This document shows, piece after piece, positions 15,361 to 22,931 of a DNA stretch of 64,000 nt. Under the pieces are notes generated by a model, which saw only the letters and a program-made list of their open reading frames with translations, searched no databases and was not told the DNA's origin. A program made the translations under genes and the position numbers. Origin of the DNA: Algoriphagus sp. NG3 (GTDB lineage Bacteria > Bacteroidota > Bacteroidia > Cytophagales > Cyclobacteriaceae); assembly GCF_034119865.1 (NCBI RefSeq), contig NZ_CP139421.1, positions 2,356,001 to 2,420,000 of the forward strand, given 5' to 3'. Position 1 is the first letter of the stretch; each line of letters starts with the position of its first letter.

Positions 15361-15867
15361 ATGCTAGATCAATTGTTAAATATGGCGGAAGTCCCACTTC
15401 AGGAAATGCTTGCTGGAATGAATCAAACCCAAGATGGAGTTTCTGGCCCAGTACTGAAAGATTCTATTGCTGCAGGCTTACAGAAACAGATAGCCTCCGG
15501 GAATCTCAATGGAATAAAGGAAATGTTTTCCGGAAAGGAGACCTCCCCGGATGCGCCTGCAATCAACACCCTCCAAAGTGACGTATCCCAAAACCTTATG
15601 GATAAACTGGGGATTTCGAAGGAACAAGCCATGGGAATAGCAGCTGCTGCGCTGCCGATGATCATGAATTATTTCAACAAGCGTGTAAATGATGCACCCC
15701 AGGACAACAATGACATCATGTCCTCCTTGATATCCTCAATGCAGGGAGGCAAAAGCAATATCAATCCCACGGACTTGCTGGGCTCTCTGATGGGTAATGG
15801 CGACGGAGGAAAGGGAGGAATGGATATAGGGGGTCTGATGGACTTTGGAAAGGGACTTTTCAAGTAA
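15361..15867 (+). CDS. hypothetical protein, DUF937/YidB-like
   Basis: 168 residues from the ATG at 15361. An in-frame TTG at 15352 is possible but less likely. There is no signal peptide. The N-terminal half is helical and amphipathic. The block SQNLMDKLGISKEQAMGIAAAALPMIMNYF (about residues 77-106) resembles the alanine-rich helices of DUF937/YidB proteins, whose function is unknown. The C-terminal third is rich in Gly, Asp and Met (GNGDGGKGGMDIGG) and probably flexible. The gene is flanked by two family 2 repeat copies. The family assignment is tentative. Confidence 0.7.
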   Translation: MLDQLLNMAEVPLQEMLAGMNQTQDGVSGPVLKDSIAAGLQKQIASGNLNGIKEMFSGKETSPDAPAINTLQSDVSQNLMDKLGISKEQAMGIAAAALPMIMNYFNKRVNDAPQDNNDIMSSLISSMQGGKSNINPTDLLGSLMGNGDGGKGGMDIGGLMDFGKGLFK

Positions 15868-15871
15868 TTCT

Positions 15872-16012
15872 TTGTAATTGTCCCCAATGATGCCAGTAGC
15901 CATATTTCACTTGTTTTACTGGACGGAAGACCGAAGACGAAGTGGCTCTAGTGTTTTCCGAATCCTATGATACTTTTATCGTTTTACTGGCAGAAAGGCG
16001 GATATTCATATA
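15872..16012. mobile_element. MITE-like element, family 2, copy 3
   Basis: Short copy with the interior blocks AATGATGCCAGTAGCC, CTTGTTTTACTGG, GGAAGACCGAAG and a right edge GGCGGATATTCATAT. It has no palindrome at the point where copies 1 and 2 carry one, and so shows the empty site. It directly precedes the next gene (ATG 16037). Confidence 0.55.
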
Positions 16013-16036
16013 ATTCTTAAATCAAATCTCATAACC

Positions 16037-16450
16037 ATGAAAAGAATCAAATTTATCTTAGGCATTGCAATTTTAATCATGCTTTCTGCACATGTAAATG
16101 CACAAACTATTCCATCTGTCAAATCTCCAAAAATGGATTTGCCTGAAATGGATCTTTCCAGCCAAGTTTTGGGTATTCTGAACACTACAGACGGCTTAGA
16201 TCTTACTGCTGATCAAAAGGATAAGCTCACCAAAGAAAACAGCAGCTTTGTAGATCAACTGATGAACATCAGCAAAAGCGGTAAATCTGACGATGATAAA
16301 AAAACTGCATTTCTTGGCTTGAAAAACAATAGAACCAAATTCCTTACAAGCTTGCTAGGCAATGACCTATTCAAAAAATATTCTGGCCAGATTCTGAAAT
16401 CCATCAATCCGCTGAAAAGCAAATTAGGATTAGCGGCATTGGCCTTCTAG
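16037..16450 (+). CDS. small exported hypothetical protein
   Basis: 137 residues with a clear signal peptide (MKRIKFILGIAILIMLSAHVNAQ, cleavage after about 22), so it is periplasmic or secreted. The mature part is a mostly helical domain (TADQKDKLTKENSSFVDQL, KTAFLGLKNNRTKFLTSLLG) with no motif I recognise. It resembles small secreted Bacteroidota proteins of unknown function that lie beside DUF937-like genes, which fits the upstream neighbour. Its promoter would lie inside or at the edge of repeat copy 3. Confidence 0.75.
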   Translation: MKRIKFILGIAILIMLSAHVNAQTIPSVKSPKMDLPEMDLSSQVLGILNTTDGLDLTADQKDKLTKENSSFVDQLMNISKSGKSDDDKKTAFLGLKNNRTKFLTSLLGNDLFKKYSGQILKSINPLKSKLGLAALAF

Positions 16451-16474
16451 CATTATATAATTGCCAGAAAAGCC

Positions 16475-16613
16475 GCTGTCTCGTAACTCATAATTGTCAC
16501 ATTGAGCACTTGAGAGACGAAAGTCTCGAAATCGAAATGGGCTTAATTAGCGCATAAAAGGCTTCGACTTCGCTCAGCCTGACAAGAAAACTTACCTACG
16601 AGACAGCCTCTTT
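16475..16613 (+). terminator. long hairpin repeat with T-run (GCTGTCTCGTA arms)
   Basis: GCTGTCTCGTA (16475-16485) is complementary to TACGAGACAGC (16597-16607), which is followed by CTCTTTTTTA. The 111-nt interior includes CTTCGACTTCGCTCAGCCTGACAAG, a string widespread in Bacteroidota genomes. It may end transcription of the upstream gene and may also be a dispersed element. Confidence 0.55.
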
Positions 16614-16686
16614 TTTATATGAATTGGCAGTTTACATGTCTTGACAACCATAAAAATCTTGATTATCAATACTTAAAACCCTAACA

Positions 16687-18027
16687 CTATATCTTTGGCA
16701 ATTTCCAGCCATTATGGTAATCCGCTTTCATTAGTCGGTTAGCTTCAGCATCAGTGAACTGATTTTTGCCCTCATTCCAATAGATTTTCTTACCGGTTTT
16801 ATATGCGATATTTCCCATCTGGGCATTGATGGCCGCAATACTTCCTGTTTGGATAGCGCAGTTAAGAAGTTTAGGATCGTTTGCAGTGATGGCCTCTACA
16901 AAATTCACCGCATGTAGATCCAGCGCGGATCCTACTCCAGGAGTATGAGGCACCTCGGCTACTTTGCCCACACGCTCACCGTCCTTGTTTTCGGTTTCAG
17001 GAATCACTTTCCATCCTCCCCTGTTTACTACAAGAGTGGCATTGTTACCGATGAACGCGATTCCTTCCGAAGTGCCATAATTGCCCCCATCTATACCGGT
17101 GGCATGTTCCCAAAGCATATTGAAGCCTTCGTATTCATAGACGGTCTGCAGTGTATCAGGAGTTTCAGAAGCATCATCAGGATAGGCAAATTTCCCTCCT
17201 GACGCCATCACGGATTTTGGAGCTGTGACACCCATTGCAAATAGTGCAATATCAATCTCATGTACTCCCCAATCCGTCATCAGTCCTCCGGCATAGTCCC
17301 AAAACCAACGGAAATTAAAATGAAACCGGTTGGGATTAAAAGGTTTTTTGGGAGCAGGCCCTAGCCACATATCATAATCCACCCCTTCAGGAACAGACCC
17401 ATCTGGGAGAACCGGAACAGGTTTCATCCAGCCTTGGTATGCCCAGCATTTCACAAGGCGGATTTGTCCAAGTTTACCGGATTTCACATAATCTATAGCC
17501 TCAGCATACTGTGAACCCGAGCGCTGCCACTGCCCTACCTGCACTATTTTGCCATATCGTTCTTGAGCCTTGACCATGAGTTGGCACTCTTCGATGGTAT
17601 TGGCAATGGGTTTCTCTACATACACGTGTTTACCCGCCGAGACAGCATCGCACATGTTGAGGCAATGCCAGTGGTCCGGAGTGCCTATGATGACTACATC
17701 AATATCCGGGTCTTCCAATAACTTTCTGTAGTCTTTGTATTGCTTTGGCCGTGTGCCACGTAGTTTAAACACATCTTCTGATCGCTGTTCCAGCACACTC
17801 TGGTCAATATCAGCCAGTGCGACACAGTTCACCTGAGGCAGTTTGAGATGGGCATTCATATTAGACCATCCCATCCCTTTGCAGCCTATCAGACCATAGT
17901 TTAATTGGTCTGAAGCTTTGATTTTCCGAGTAAATGTCCCGAAATCGGCAGCAGTGAGGAGATTGGGCAAACTTAGTCCCGCTCCCAGCAGCATGGTGTT
18001 TTGGATAAATTTTCTTCTTGATGACAT
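16687..18027 (-). CDS. Gfo/Idh/MocA-family oxidoreductase, exported
   Basis: 446 residues. The N-terminus (SSRRKFIQNTMLLGAGLSLP) has a twin-arginine signal, so the enzyme is probably exported folded with its NAD(P) cofactor. The Rossmann domain follows (LNYGLIGCKGMGWSN, about 42-56), with the family EKP motif in HVYVEKPIANT (near residue 138) holding the catalytic lysine. The C-terminal alpha/beta domain shows WFWDYAGGLMTDWGVHEID. Members oxidise sugars or related polyols. The gene lies downstream of a DUF1080 gene in the same direction. This pairing recurs in 3-keto-sugar metabolism of Bacteroidota, so oxidation at a sugar C3 is a reasonable but unproven role. Confidence 0.9.
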   Translation of the reverse strand: MSSRRKFIQNTMLLGAGLSLPNLLTAADFGTFTRKIKASDQLNYGLIGCKGMGWSNMNAHLKLPQVNCVALADIDQSVLEQRSEDVFKLRGTRPKQYKDYRKLLEDPDIDVVIIGTPDHWHCLNMCDAVSAGKHVYVEKPIANTIEECQLMVKAQERYGKIVQVGQWQRSGSQYAEAIDYVKSGKLGQIRLVKCWAYQGWMKPVPVLPDGSVPEGVDYDMWLGPAPKKPFNPNRFHFNFRWFWDYAGGLMTDWGVHEIDIALFAMGVTAPKSVMASGGKFAYPDDASETPDTLQTVYEYEGFNMLWEHATGIDGGNYGTSEGIAFIGNNATLVVNRGGWKVIPETENKDGERVGKVAEVPHTPGVGSALDLHAVNFVEAITANDPKLLNCAIQTGSIAAINAQMGNIAYKTGKKIYWNEGKNQFTDAEANRLMKADYHNGWKLPKI

Positions 18028-18053
18028 GGTATTTTGGGTTATAGAGTATAAAT

Positions 18054-18091
18054 AAAAAAGGAGCAGAATTTAAAAAACTCTACTCCTTTTA
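18054..18091 (-). terminator. terminator between the DUF1080 and Gfo/Idh genes
   Basis: On the minus strand, AAAAGGAGTAGAG pairs with CTCCTTTT-type arms (an 8-bp core AAAAGGAG/CTCCTTTT plus AGA/TCT), followed by TTTTTTATTTAT. It may only partly reduce read-through into the oxidoreductase gene. Confidence 0.65.
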
Positions 18092-18099
18092 AGGATCAT

Positions 18100-18867
18100 T
18101 TAAAGCTCCCTCACCCAGATATTCCTGAATCTTACAGGATTGCCATGATCCTGTAATTTGATTGGGAGTTTTTCAGGGTGTGCCTTATAATTCGGGATAC
18201 CAATATATTCCGTCGGACCTTTTAGAATCACATGGTTTTGTACCAACACACCGTTCATCAGTACAGTCACGGTGGCAGGAGAAGTAAGAATACCATCTTT
18301 ATTGAAGCGTGGCGCCTTGAAGATAATATCGTAATAGTTCCACTCACCCGCTGGTCTCAATGCCATAGCCAAAGGAGGAAATTGCTTATAGATACTACCA
18401 GCTTGTCCGTTTGTGTAGGTTTTGCTCTCGTAGCTATCCAATATCTGCACTTCATACATGCCCATTAGAAAGAACCCTGAATTGCCTCTGCCCTGTCCTT
18501 CGCCCACGATTTCGGTAGGAGCTGACCATTCTACATGGTATTGTGCATCCCCGAAAGCTAATTTGGACTGGATATCACCTTTGCCTTTGGTCACTACCAA
18601 CTCCCCGTTTTCAATTGTCCATTCGGCAGGACCGCTACCATCCTTAGCGCTTACAAACCCATTCAGACTGCTTCCATCAAAAAGCACAATAGCATCAGAA
18701 GGAGGAGCTGTATTATTGGCTCCGGGAGTTACTTTAGGTGGAACAGGGGTATAAAATTCCGTTGCTTCAGGCTTCATTGCCGGAGGTGTTTTCTCCTGGG
18801 CCACCGCCAAAGAGCTCAAAGTCATAGCACTTACAGTCGCCGCAAGTGTAAAGATTCTCATTGTCAT
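18100..18867 (-). CDS. exported DUF1080 (3-keto-disaccharide hydrolase-like) protein
   Basis: 255 residues with a signal peptide ending AVAQE. The mature protein is a concanavalin/laminarinase-like beta-sandwich of the DUF1080 family: IVLFDGSSLNGFV, ENGELVVTKGKGDIQSK, GNSGFFLMGMYEVQILDSY, GEWNYYDIIFKAPRF and a final VRFRNIWVREL. Characterised relatives cleave 3-keto-glycosides. The presence of an oxidoreductase gene downstream supports a role in oxidising and then cleaving glycosides in the periplasm. A second in-frame ATG two codons in is equally possible as the start. The family is confident; the substrate is not known. Confidence 0.92.
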   Translation of the reverse strand: MTMRIFTLAATVSAMTLSSLAVAQEKTPPAMKPEATEFYTPVPPKVTPGANNTAPPSDAIVLFDGSSLNGFVSAKDGSGPAEWTIENGELVVTKGKGDIQSKLAFGDAQYHVEWSAPTEIVGEGQGRGNSGFFLMGMYEVQILDSYESKTYTNGQAGSIYKQFPPLAMALRPAGEWNYYDIIFKAPRFNKDGILTSPATVTVLMNGVLVQNHVILKGPTEYIGIPNYKAHPEKLPIKLQDHGNPVRFRNIWVREL

Positions 18868-18979
18868 ATCTTAGATTATTTAGGGATAAGAACTTGGGGG
18901 GATAAATTACTCCAAATTACGCTTATTCAAAAAACCGCTGATGGATTTTATGTTTGGAGAATATACATTCCCCACCAAC

Positions 18980-19420
18980 CTATCTGGTGTAGGTTAGGGT
19001 AATTTCTCCCACTAGGTCACCATCGGGCGTTTCTAAAGTAACTTTATGTCGGGTCACCAGTTTAGTATCCGTGACTTGTACCAATTTATATACCTGTTCA
19101 AAATCATTTTCGGCTTTGGTAAACAAAAGATCCTTATCAACCAACCAAACACCATTTCCATTAGCATATTCTCCTACAAATTTCTGATAAGCCCCATCTT
19201 CCGCAAAAATCAATTTACTGCGCAAATGCTGTTCTAGACCTCCATTGATTGTAAGCACTAGATCAGGACCTTCGGTTTTATGGAAAAGAAAATCACTGCC
19301 TTGCCAGGTGCCTATAAGTTTCTCTTCCAGATCAGATGAACAGGAAAAAACACCTATGGACAGAATCAGGCACAAAAAAACAAGAACCCTAGATTGAGTG
19401 ATTTTGGTGAGTAGGCCCAT
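18980..19420 (-). CDS. small lipoprotein, lipocalin-like
   Basis: 146 residues with a lipobox ending in VFSC (C27). The mature region begins LEEKLIGTWQGSDF and alternates beta strands (LVLTINGG, RSKLIFAEDGAYQKFVG, LVTRHKVTLET, VGEITLTYTR), the usual pattern of lipocalin-like Bacteroidota lipoproteins of unknown ligand. It stands alone, with a terminator-like hairpin between it and the upstream-lying M56 gene. Confidence 0.75.
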   Translation of the reverse strand: MGLLTKITQSRVLVFLCLILSIGVFSCSSDLEEKLIGTWQGSDFLFHKTEGPDLVLTINGGLEQHLRSKLIFAEDGAYQKFVGEYANGNGVWLVDKDLLFTKAENDFEQVYKLVQVTDTKLVTRHKVTLETPDGDLVGEITLTYTR

Positions 19421-19471
19421 TAATTAACAGGAAGAATAATATGCGCTAAACTACGTCAATACCCCTTAAAC

Positions 19472-19505
19472 AAAAAAATCACCCGAAGAAACTCCGGATG
19501 TTTTT
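19472..19505 (-). terminator. terminator after the M56-TonB gene
   Basis: On the minus strand, ACATCCGGAG pairs with TTCGGGTGAT-type sequence (including G-U pairs), and the T-run TTTTTTTG follows. It sits 25 bp beyond the stop of the M56 gene. Confidence 0.6.
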
Positions 19506-19529
19506 CCAATTAATTAAAACTTAACTCTT

Positions 19530-20867
19530 TTAGATGGAAGAAGGGAATTGTATGGTTTCCGGAAACTCATCTACACTTTTTATATCTTTTTGTGCAACAT
19601 CCCCTCCCAGCTTAAACCGTATCGGCAACCTCATTCTGGTATTGACTGGTGTGCCATCCTGCTTGCCTGGTATCCAATCTTTAGCGTTCTCAATGACCCT
19701 AACAGCTTCCTCATCAGCGCCACCGCCTATTCCTCTGAGAATATCTATATCAGATAACGAACCGTCTGTATTGACTACAAAGACTACGATCACCGTACCT
19801 TCAATTCCCAAATTCTTTGCCTCAGCAGGATAAATTAGGTTATTACTTAGGTATGCATTCCAAGCCTCCATTCCTCCTTCAGGTTGAGGTTGATTTTCTA
19901 CTACATCAAAAATCATTTCCCCGTCCTTGGCCACTTTCCTTGCGGCTATGTCAGCAGGGCCTATCTTGGCTTCAGTGGAGTCTCCCATCATCGTAGGACC
20001 ATCCACTTCTTCCTCCGCAGTGAGTTCGCAGGAAAACACCGCAAACATTGCTACCATTACAGGAATGGCGAGCAAGAACCTTCGCATTTCGCTTTTTTGG
20101 GATTGTGGTTTACTCATCATAATTATCCTTTTTTTGGTTTGAAATTGGTTAAAGTTATTCATGAAGTGCCAGCCTTGTCCTCCTTTGATCATCTGCAGCA
20201 AAAGACCTGAATACTCCTTTTTCGAGTAAGTTGAAGTCACCCCCTGATCAGCCTGGTATTCATGCACCTCTCTAAGGGACTTTTCAAACTGGTAGATAAG
20301 TGGATTGAACCAAAAGACTATTTTGGCAAACTGGATCAGCAGTAGATCCCAGCTGTGCTTTAGACGCACATGCACAGATTCGTGCAGCACAATTTGCTTC
20401 TGCTCTGATCTGCTGGGATCAAAGTCAGGCAACAATATGTAACTGAAAAAAGAAGCAGGGATAAATTTAGGATGGACAGCAATCCAGAAGTCCTGATACC
20501 GCATGAGTCTTGACTTACCCAGCAATCTCTGGGAAGTAAAAAAGCCCAAAATCAAATGGATGGTCATCACTACAACTCCAGCAAGATAGGTGAAGAACAG
20601 GATTTCCTGCCAGGAATAGGTAGCAGATTGCTCGGCTACCTCACTTCCTACCAGAAATTCAGGAAGTACAAATTCGGCTGTGCTGATAGCCCTAACCCCA
20701 AAATCAAAGGAAAGCATTGGGATGATAAAGGAGAGCATCAACATACTGAGCAAAATCACCCGGTTAAGTGTAAAAAATGTCAGTTCACTCAACACCAACC
20801 TGTAGAAGAGCACTGTGATGGCAACACAGGTACTTGCTTGCAATAGATAAATCAGGATTGCGTTCAT
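19530..20867 (-). CDS. BlaR1-like M56 metallopeptidase with C-terminal TonB domain
   Basis: 445 residues. The N-terminal part has four hydrophobic spans and a cytoplasmic zinc protease site HESVH (H162, H166), as in BlaR1/MecR1 antirepressors. A further membrane span near 265-280 leads to a periplasmic part with a TonB C-terminal domain (about 345-435: AWNAYLSNNLIYPAEA, GIEGTVIVVFVVNTDGS, VNTRMRLPIRFKLG). In the classical system a signal outside triggers cleavage of BlaI. Here the sensor is a TonB-like domain and not a penicillin-binding domain, so the signal is unlikely to be a beta-lactam; envelope state is my guess. The start overlaps the BlaI stop by one base (TAATG), so translation is probably coupled. 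Confidence 0.9.
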   Translation of the reverse strand: MNAILIYLLQASTCVAITVLFYRLVLSELTFFTLNRVILLSMLMLSFIIPMLSFDFGVRAISTAEFVLPEFLVGSEVAEQSATYSWQEILFFTYLAGVVVMTIHLILGFFTSQRLLGKSRLMRYQDFWIAVHPKFIPASFFSYILLPDFDPSRSEQKQIVLHESVHVRLKHSWDLLLIQFAKIVFWFNPLIYQFEKSLREVHEYQADQGVTSTYSKKEYSGLLLQMIKGGQGWHFMNNFNQFQTKKRIIMMSKPQSQKSEMRRFLLAIPVMVAMFAVFSCELTAEEEVDGPTMMGDSTEAKIGPADIAARKVAKDGEMIFDVVENQPQPEGGMEAWNAYLSNNLIYPAEAKNLGIEGTVIVVFVVNTDGSLSDIDILRGIGGGADEEAVRVIENAKDWIPGKQDGTPVNTRMRLPIRFKLGGDVAQKDIKSVDEFPETIQFPSSI

Positions 20868-21238
20868 TATTCAGCGGGTTTGTCCATATCATCGATCATC
20901 TTCTGCAGATCTTCGATTTCCTTGTCAGAAATCTTATTTTCCTTGACCATAAAGGACAGGAAATTCCCCACTGAGCCTTCGAAATAATGTTTCACCAATT
21001 GATTCACGCTTTTCTTGCTGTATTCAGCCTGGCTGATCAATGGAAAATACTGGTGTGTGGTGCCGTAAGCTTTGTGATCCAAGTAGCCTTTTTTCTCCAG
21101 TAGCTTGATGGAAGAAGCCAAAGTCGTGTAAGGTGGCTTTGGGTCAGGTAGCTCCTCTAATACATCCCGGACCAGCGCTTTTTCGAGTCTCCAAAAAATC
21201 CGCATGATCCTTTCTTCGTTGCTGTTTAATTCGTTCAT
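20867..21238 (-). CDS. BlaI/MecI/CopY-family transcriptional repressor
   Basis: 123 residues: a winged helix at about 1-75 (NSNEERIMRIFWRLEKALVRDV, PPYTTLASSIKLLEKKGYL, AYGTTHQYFPLIS) and a C-terminal dimerisation helix pair (about 78-120). This matches the BlaI/MecI layout in which cleavage by the partner M56 protease relieves repression. The gene is first in a two-gene operon with the M56-TonB protein. Autoregulation is usual in the family, but I do not see a convincing classical operator. The only dyad upstream (around 21253-21275) is weak. Confidence 0.92.
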   Translation of the reverse strand: MNELNSNEERIMRIFWRLEKALVRDVLEELPDPKPPYTTLASSIKLLEKKGYLDHKAYGTTHQYFPLISQAEYSKKSVNQLVKHYFEGSVGNFLSFMVKENKISDKEIEDLQKMIDDMDKPAE

Positions 21239-22093
21239 ACCCCCAAGGTATATACGGAATTTTAAGAATCCTACGATTTTTTCGTAAAAAGAAAGGATGG
21301 ATTTATAAGATCAGTTGGACAATATTTTATGGGTCGGTCTTAAAAGTTTTTTTTTGGGGGGGGGGTAAAAATGCTTGACTTTGCAGATAACTTTTGTTTG
21401 GAAACATAACTACCTAGCTATCAAAGTATTTACTAGAAACACAGCCCCCCCCAGCTCTAGGATTAATCCAGAATTTACCGAACGTGCCGTTGGCACTTTT
21501 GGTGGATTCATCCGGATTGCCCAACCCTGAATTTCGCTTTGCTGCATTCAGGGCAGTTACCTGTTGTGCCTTTGGCACAAAGACTCAAATCAACCGGAAA
21601 CTGGCAAAATGATTTTCCTTGCTACAGGCAAGGCCTGTAAATGCCCAGAATGCAATTCTGGGTTAATGAAGCAGATGTGTTTTCAGAGTGCCAACGGCAC
21701 GATCAGTAATGTAAAGGGATTTGTGATCAGCCCAGTAAAATGTGTTGACCATAAAGCGTATAGCCCCAGCGCACAAGGAGCAGAATAACATAGCTTACAA
21801 ACTAGGAGTTTCATCCTGGGGAAATGAAAGACGATGTTAGGGGTATAAAAAGCGGATATATACAATTTTCCACAGAACGGTACAGAACACATCCTCAGCT
21901 TTTAGGGTTGCTCCTATTTTATAACCATTTATTTATCAATGACTAGCCACAGATCATATAAAGTAAAAAACTATCAAAGAAGAAGAAATAACAAAGTTTC
22001 TCAAAACCAGATTAACAACAGATAATGTGAATTTCGAACATAGTAGACTGCCTTTCCGCTAGACAAGCGGCCCACAATTGCCATTAATACCAA
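21239..22093. other. gene-free gap with homopolymer tract and REP-like repeats
   Basis: No credible gene. A T9-G10 run (21347-21365) and a C8 run (21445-21452) lie 110-215 bp upstream of the BlaI start. They are followed by a REP-like array (21476-21581) and a second GTGCCAACGGCAC with GATCAGTAAT (about 21690-21712). A 74-codon frame here runs through the repeats and is not counted. GCGGATATATACAA near 21852 resembles a family 2 edge. Confidence 0.6.
21476..21600 (+). repeat. composite REP-like element (GTGCC type), second direct copy
   Basis: Same order as at 1955-2060: GTGCCGTTGGCAC (21484-21496), a hairpin with arms CCCTGAAT/ATTCAGGG around TTCGCTTTGCTGC, then TTGTGCCTTTGGCACAA. The sequence differs enough that the copies are not recent duplicates. 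Confidence 0.6.
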
Positions 22094-22930
22094 TCACTCA
22101 TTCTCAGGTTCTATTATCACTTTTTCCCGCAGGACAGACATCACACTGAAGTATCCCACAACTTCCTTATCCCCTTTAAGGTCTTCAATATTTGTTTCAG
22201 GGTTCTGGGGTGGCGGGGAAAAAAGCCCCCCATCGGAGTAGAAGAGATTTACCAGCTGGACGAAGTAATTGTATGGCTTCTTGTTCATCCTGTAAAGCTC
22301 CAGCTGCACAGTATCCTTAGCATCAAAAGCATAGCCCAGCTCCAGCCCATTCTCGAAAAACTTCAGGCCAAAAGTATCATCAAACAAGAGATAGTCACTT
22401 CTTCTATCCTTTAACGTATCATTCTCTATGACCCGTATCCTGTAATAATTATCCTCCTCATAAGGAATCTTCCCATATACTTTTATGTAATACCCTTCAT
22501 CTCTGAACAACCTCTCTTCTTCATACTTATAGGTAAGGCTATCTAAAATAGGCGGAGGCAAAAGAATCCCTTCTGATTGAAATTCATAATCATCCCATTG
22601 TACATTGAGTTGGTACGTCTCCCCGATCACTCCTACCGCACCAGAGCGCTGTGCCCGATAACTTCCTGATTCTTCAAAGAATCTAAAAGGAAAAACTGTA
22701 CTTCCATCCGCTGTACTTATAGTAACTTCAGCATTTTTAATAAGTAGGTTTTCAGTGGTGTCCAGGTAGTTTTTAGCCAAGGAAACCTTGACTTCATTGT
22801 AAAAATTATTGTCAGTCCATACTCCTTCTATCACTGGCACTTCCCCCTTGATAGTTGCCAACGGCAAATTCACTTCCTCCTGGCAGGATGCTATAACGAA
22901 CACTAGTAGAATCAATCCAAATAACCTCAT
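22094..22930 (-). CDS. DUF4249-family lipoprotein
   Basis: 278 residues from the ATG at 22930; an upstream TTG at 22942 is less likely. The lipobox ends in IASC (C16), followed by QEE, an acidic stretch that in Bacteroidota can direct lipoproteins to the cell surface. The DUF4249 pattern is visible: PVIEGVWTDNNFYNEVKVSLAKNYLDT, AEVTISTADGS, GETYQLNV. It starts 1 nt after the stop of the TonB-dependent receptor gene and surely shares its mRNA. Such pairs are thought to be a receptor and its surface accessory protein. The substrate is unknown. Confidence 0.9.
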   Translation of the reverse strand: MRLFGLILLVFVIASCQEEVNLPLATIKGEVPVIEGVWTDNNFYNEVKVSLAKNYLDTTENLLIKNAEVTISTADGSTVFPFRFFEESGSYRAQRSGAVGVIGETYQLNVQWDDYEFQSEGILLPPPILDSLTYKYEEERLFRDEGYYIKVYGKIPYEEDNYYRIRVIENDTLKDRRSDYLLFDDTFGLKFFENGLELGYAFDAKDTVQLELYRMNKKPYNYFVQLVNLFYSDGGLFSPPPQNPETNIEDLKGDKEVVGYFSVMSVLREKVIIEPENE

Positions 22931-22931
22931 A

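Noticed and set aside
21253..21275. BlaI operator dyad upstream of the repressor gene
   Set aside because: TACGGAATTTT against CGTAGGATTCTT matches at only about half of the positions and does not resemble the classical TACA/TGTA operator.
21564..21788. 74-codon frame on the plus strand
   Set aside because: It is formed by REP-like palindromes and has no protein-like pattern.
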